Shown: positions 63,270-64,000 of the stretch, in pieces
Layout of the letters: every line of letters starts with the position of its first letter
Position numbering within the stretch: the first letter of the stretch is position 1
Assembly: GCF_900103985.1 (NCBI RefSeq)
Contig: NZ_FNIE01000013.1
Span: forward strand, 124,001-188,000
Direction: 5' to 3'
From: Actinacidiphila guanduensis
GTDB taxonomy: Bacteria; Actinomycetota; Actinomycetes; Streptomycetales; Streptomycetaceae
Length of the DNA: 64,000 nucleotides
Position numbers and translations under genes: made by a program
The notes under the pieces: generated by a model
Told to the model about the DNA's origin: nothing
Database searches by the model: none
What the model saw: the letters and a program-made list of their open reading frames with translations, nothing else

Positions 63270-63389
63270 GTCGGGTCCCGCCCTTCTGGGGTCGGCTGCG
63301 GCGGACCCTTGCGAGCCTAGTGGCCCCCCGCCGGCCCCGCACAGGGGTGGTCGCAAACGCGAGGGAAAGGTGTGCGGCCGCTGGTGGCC

Positions 63390-63406
63390 ATACCCCTCGG
63401 GGGTAC
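63390..63406. promoter_or_regulatory. CsoR/CstR-like operator between molybdoenzyme operon and cydA
   Basis: ATACCCCTCGGGGGTAC contains TACCCC and GGGGTA as a perfect dyad with a 3-bp spacer. This resembles the TACCCC...GGGGTA sites of CsoR copper sensors and CstR persulfide sensors. It is 121 bp before the sulfite-oxidase-like gene and 163 bp before cydA. Next to it is a 12-bp palindrome, CCCGACGTCGGG, at 63409-63420. Either gene could be the target. Confidence 0.6.
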
Positions 63407-63568
63407 GTCCCGACGTCGGGAGGGCAGGCGGCCGCGCACGCCTCCACCGGGCGCTCGCCGGGCCCTCCCGCTGTCCCCGCAGGCGGGCGCTGCTGCGTAC
63501 GGGTGAAGGGGCGCCGCCTTCGGGGCGTCCCCGGGGCCGGGCGGGCCGCGGGCGCCCACGATGCTGGA

Positions 63569-64000
63569 ATGCCGTCCGTGCCCACCCGCCTCCTGGTGCC
63601 GCTCGCCGAGGCGGGCGACCCGTCGCAACTGCTGCCCGCGCGCGAGCAGATGGCCTTCACACTGGGCTTCCACATCGTGCTGGTGCCCTTCGGGGTCGCC
63701 CTGACCACGCTGATGCTCGTCGCCAACTACCGCGGCCTGCGCCACGGCGACCAGGAGGCGATGCTGCTGGCCCGCCGCTGGTCCAAGGTCGCCGCCGTGC
63801 TGTTCGCCGTCGGCGCCGTCTCCGGCACCGTGCTCACCTTCGAACTGGGCATCCTGTGGCCGCACCTGATGGGCCGCTTCGGCGCCGCCTTCGGCTTCCC
63901 CTTCGCCATCGAGGGCATCTTCTTCTTCCTCGAGGCGATCTTCGTGTCGATCTACATCTACGGCTGGGACAGGATGCGGCCGTGGGCGCACTTCTGGTCC
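63569..64000 (+). CDS. cydA: Cytochrome bd ubiquinol oxidase subunit I (partial)
   Basis: The window ends inside this gene; 144 codons are visible. The segment LLPAREQMAFTLGFHIVLVPFG holds the haem-ligand His35, and GTVLTFELGILWPHLMGRFGAAFGFPFAIEG is the conserved helix region of CydA. The protein reduces oxygen to water from menaquinol in the membrane and supports low-oxygen or sulfide-stressed respiration. An earlier ATG at 63561 is not in frame with this reading. Confidence 0.9.
   Translation, partial: MPSVPTRLLVPLAEAGDPSQLLPAREQMAFTLGFHIVLVPFGVALTTLMLVANYRGLRHGDQEAMLLARRWSKVAAVLFAVGAVSGTVLTFELGILWPHLMGRFGAAFGFPFAIEGIFFFLEAIFVSIYIYGWDRMRPWAHFWS

Overview
The window is very GC-rich DNA with strong third-position G/C bias, frequent GTG starts, four-base gene overlaps (ATGA/GTGA), TAnnnT-type -10 elements and a sugar ABC transporter without its own ATPase. 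Together these point to a Streptomyces-like actinomycete (Streptomycetaceae), probably from the chromosome interior or an arm. I see no tRNA, rRNA, insertion sequence, prophage block, CRISPR array or origin.

Layout. 64-5581: a tight operon for oxidative catabolism of a galactose-type sugar (SDR dehydrogenase, FadR-type regulator, galactonate dehydratase, aldose-epimerase-like protein, KDPG/KDPGal-type aldolase, PfkB kinase). 5752-8098: low-affinity phosphate transporter, a two-helix membrane protein and a PPK2 polyphosphate kinase. 8194-14388: a second sugar locus (divergent L-rhamnose-type mutarotase, FadR-type regulator, enolase-superfamily dehydratase, binding protein and two permeases). 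14511-19092: an NAD-kinase paralogue converging on a large secreted GH3 glycosidase with three F5/8 C (CBM32-like) modules. 19323-24282: an orphan formylglycine-generating-enzyme-like protein, then a three-gene kinase/flavoenzyme operon probably for glycerol or another polyol. 24577-31319: PH-like protein, P1 peptidase followed by a decayed copy of its own 3' end, AI-2E-type permease, a Cys-ending leader peptide in front of an SsuD-type monooxygenase, and GlgX. 31548-38176: two divergent aldo/keto reductases, then stress and envelope genes (GlsB, Gnd, PRC-barrel, small membrane protein, DedA, GH25 lysozyme without signal peptide). 38305-44281: PHP phosphoesterase, BKACE enzyme, secreted clan-A glycosidase with CBM2 under an exact CebR box, and a divergent SDR/TetR pair with a large dyad. 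44282-52357: regulators and accessory proteins (MarR, GNAT, DUF4184, AraC/hydrolase pair, GH114-like lipoprotein, PIG-V-like mannosyltransferase), with gene-poor gaps. 52600-61387: a tandem-repeat block, ECF sigma and membrane partner, racemase-fold protein, YedK/HMCES, a third aldo/keto reductase, DinB-like protein and a transmembrane Ser/Thr kinase. 61617-64000: sulfite-oxidase-like molybdoenzyme, ferredoxin-reductase-like protein and DUF6510 protein, divergent from a truncated cydA, with a CsoR/CstR-like operator between them.

The common theme is plant-polymer saprotrophy: secreted GH3 and CBM2 enzymes with CebR-like boxes, two sugar-acid/sugar import loci and a polyol operon feed central metabolism (Gnd, NAD kinase, GlgX). 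The most unusual signals are regulatory or structural: the Cys leader peptide with a -35/-10 promoter before ssuD, a perfect 21-bp hairpin across the ssuD stop codon, the CsoR/CstR-like dyad, the in-frame 37-codon duplication past the P1 peptidase stop, the ~120-bp tandem repeats at 52600-52985, and several genes that look leaderless. I do not see a clearly new multi-gene defence or biosynthetic system. All functional calls come from reading motifs and context; no searches were run.
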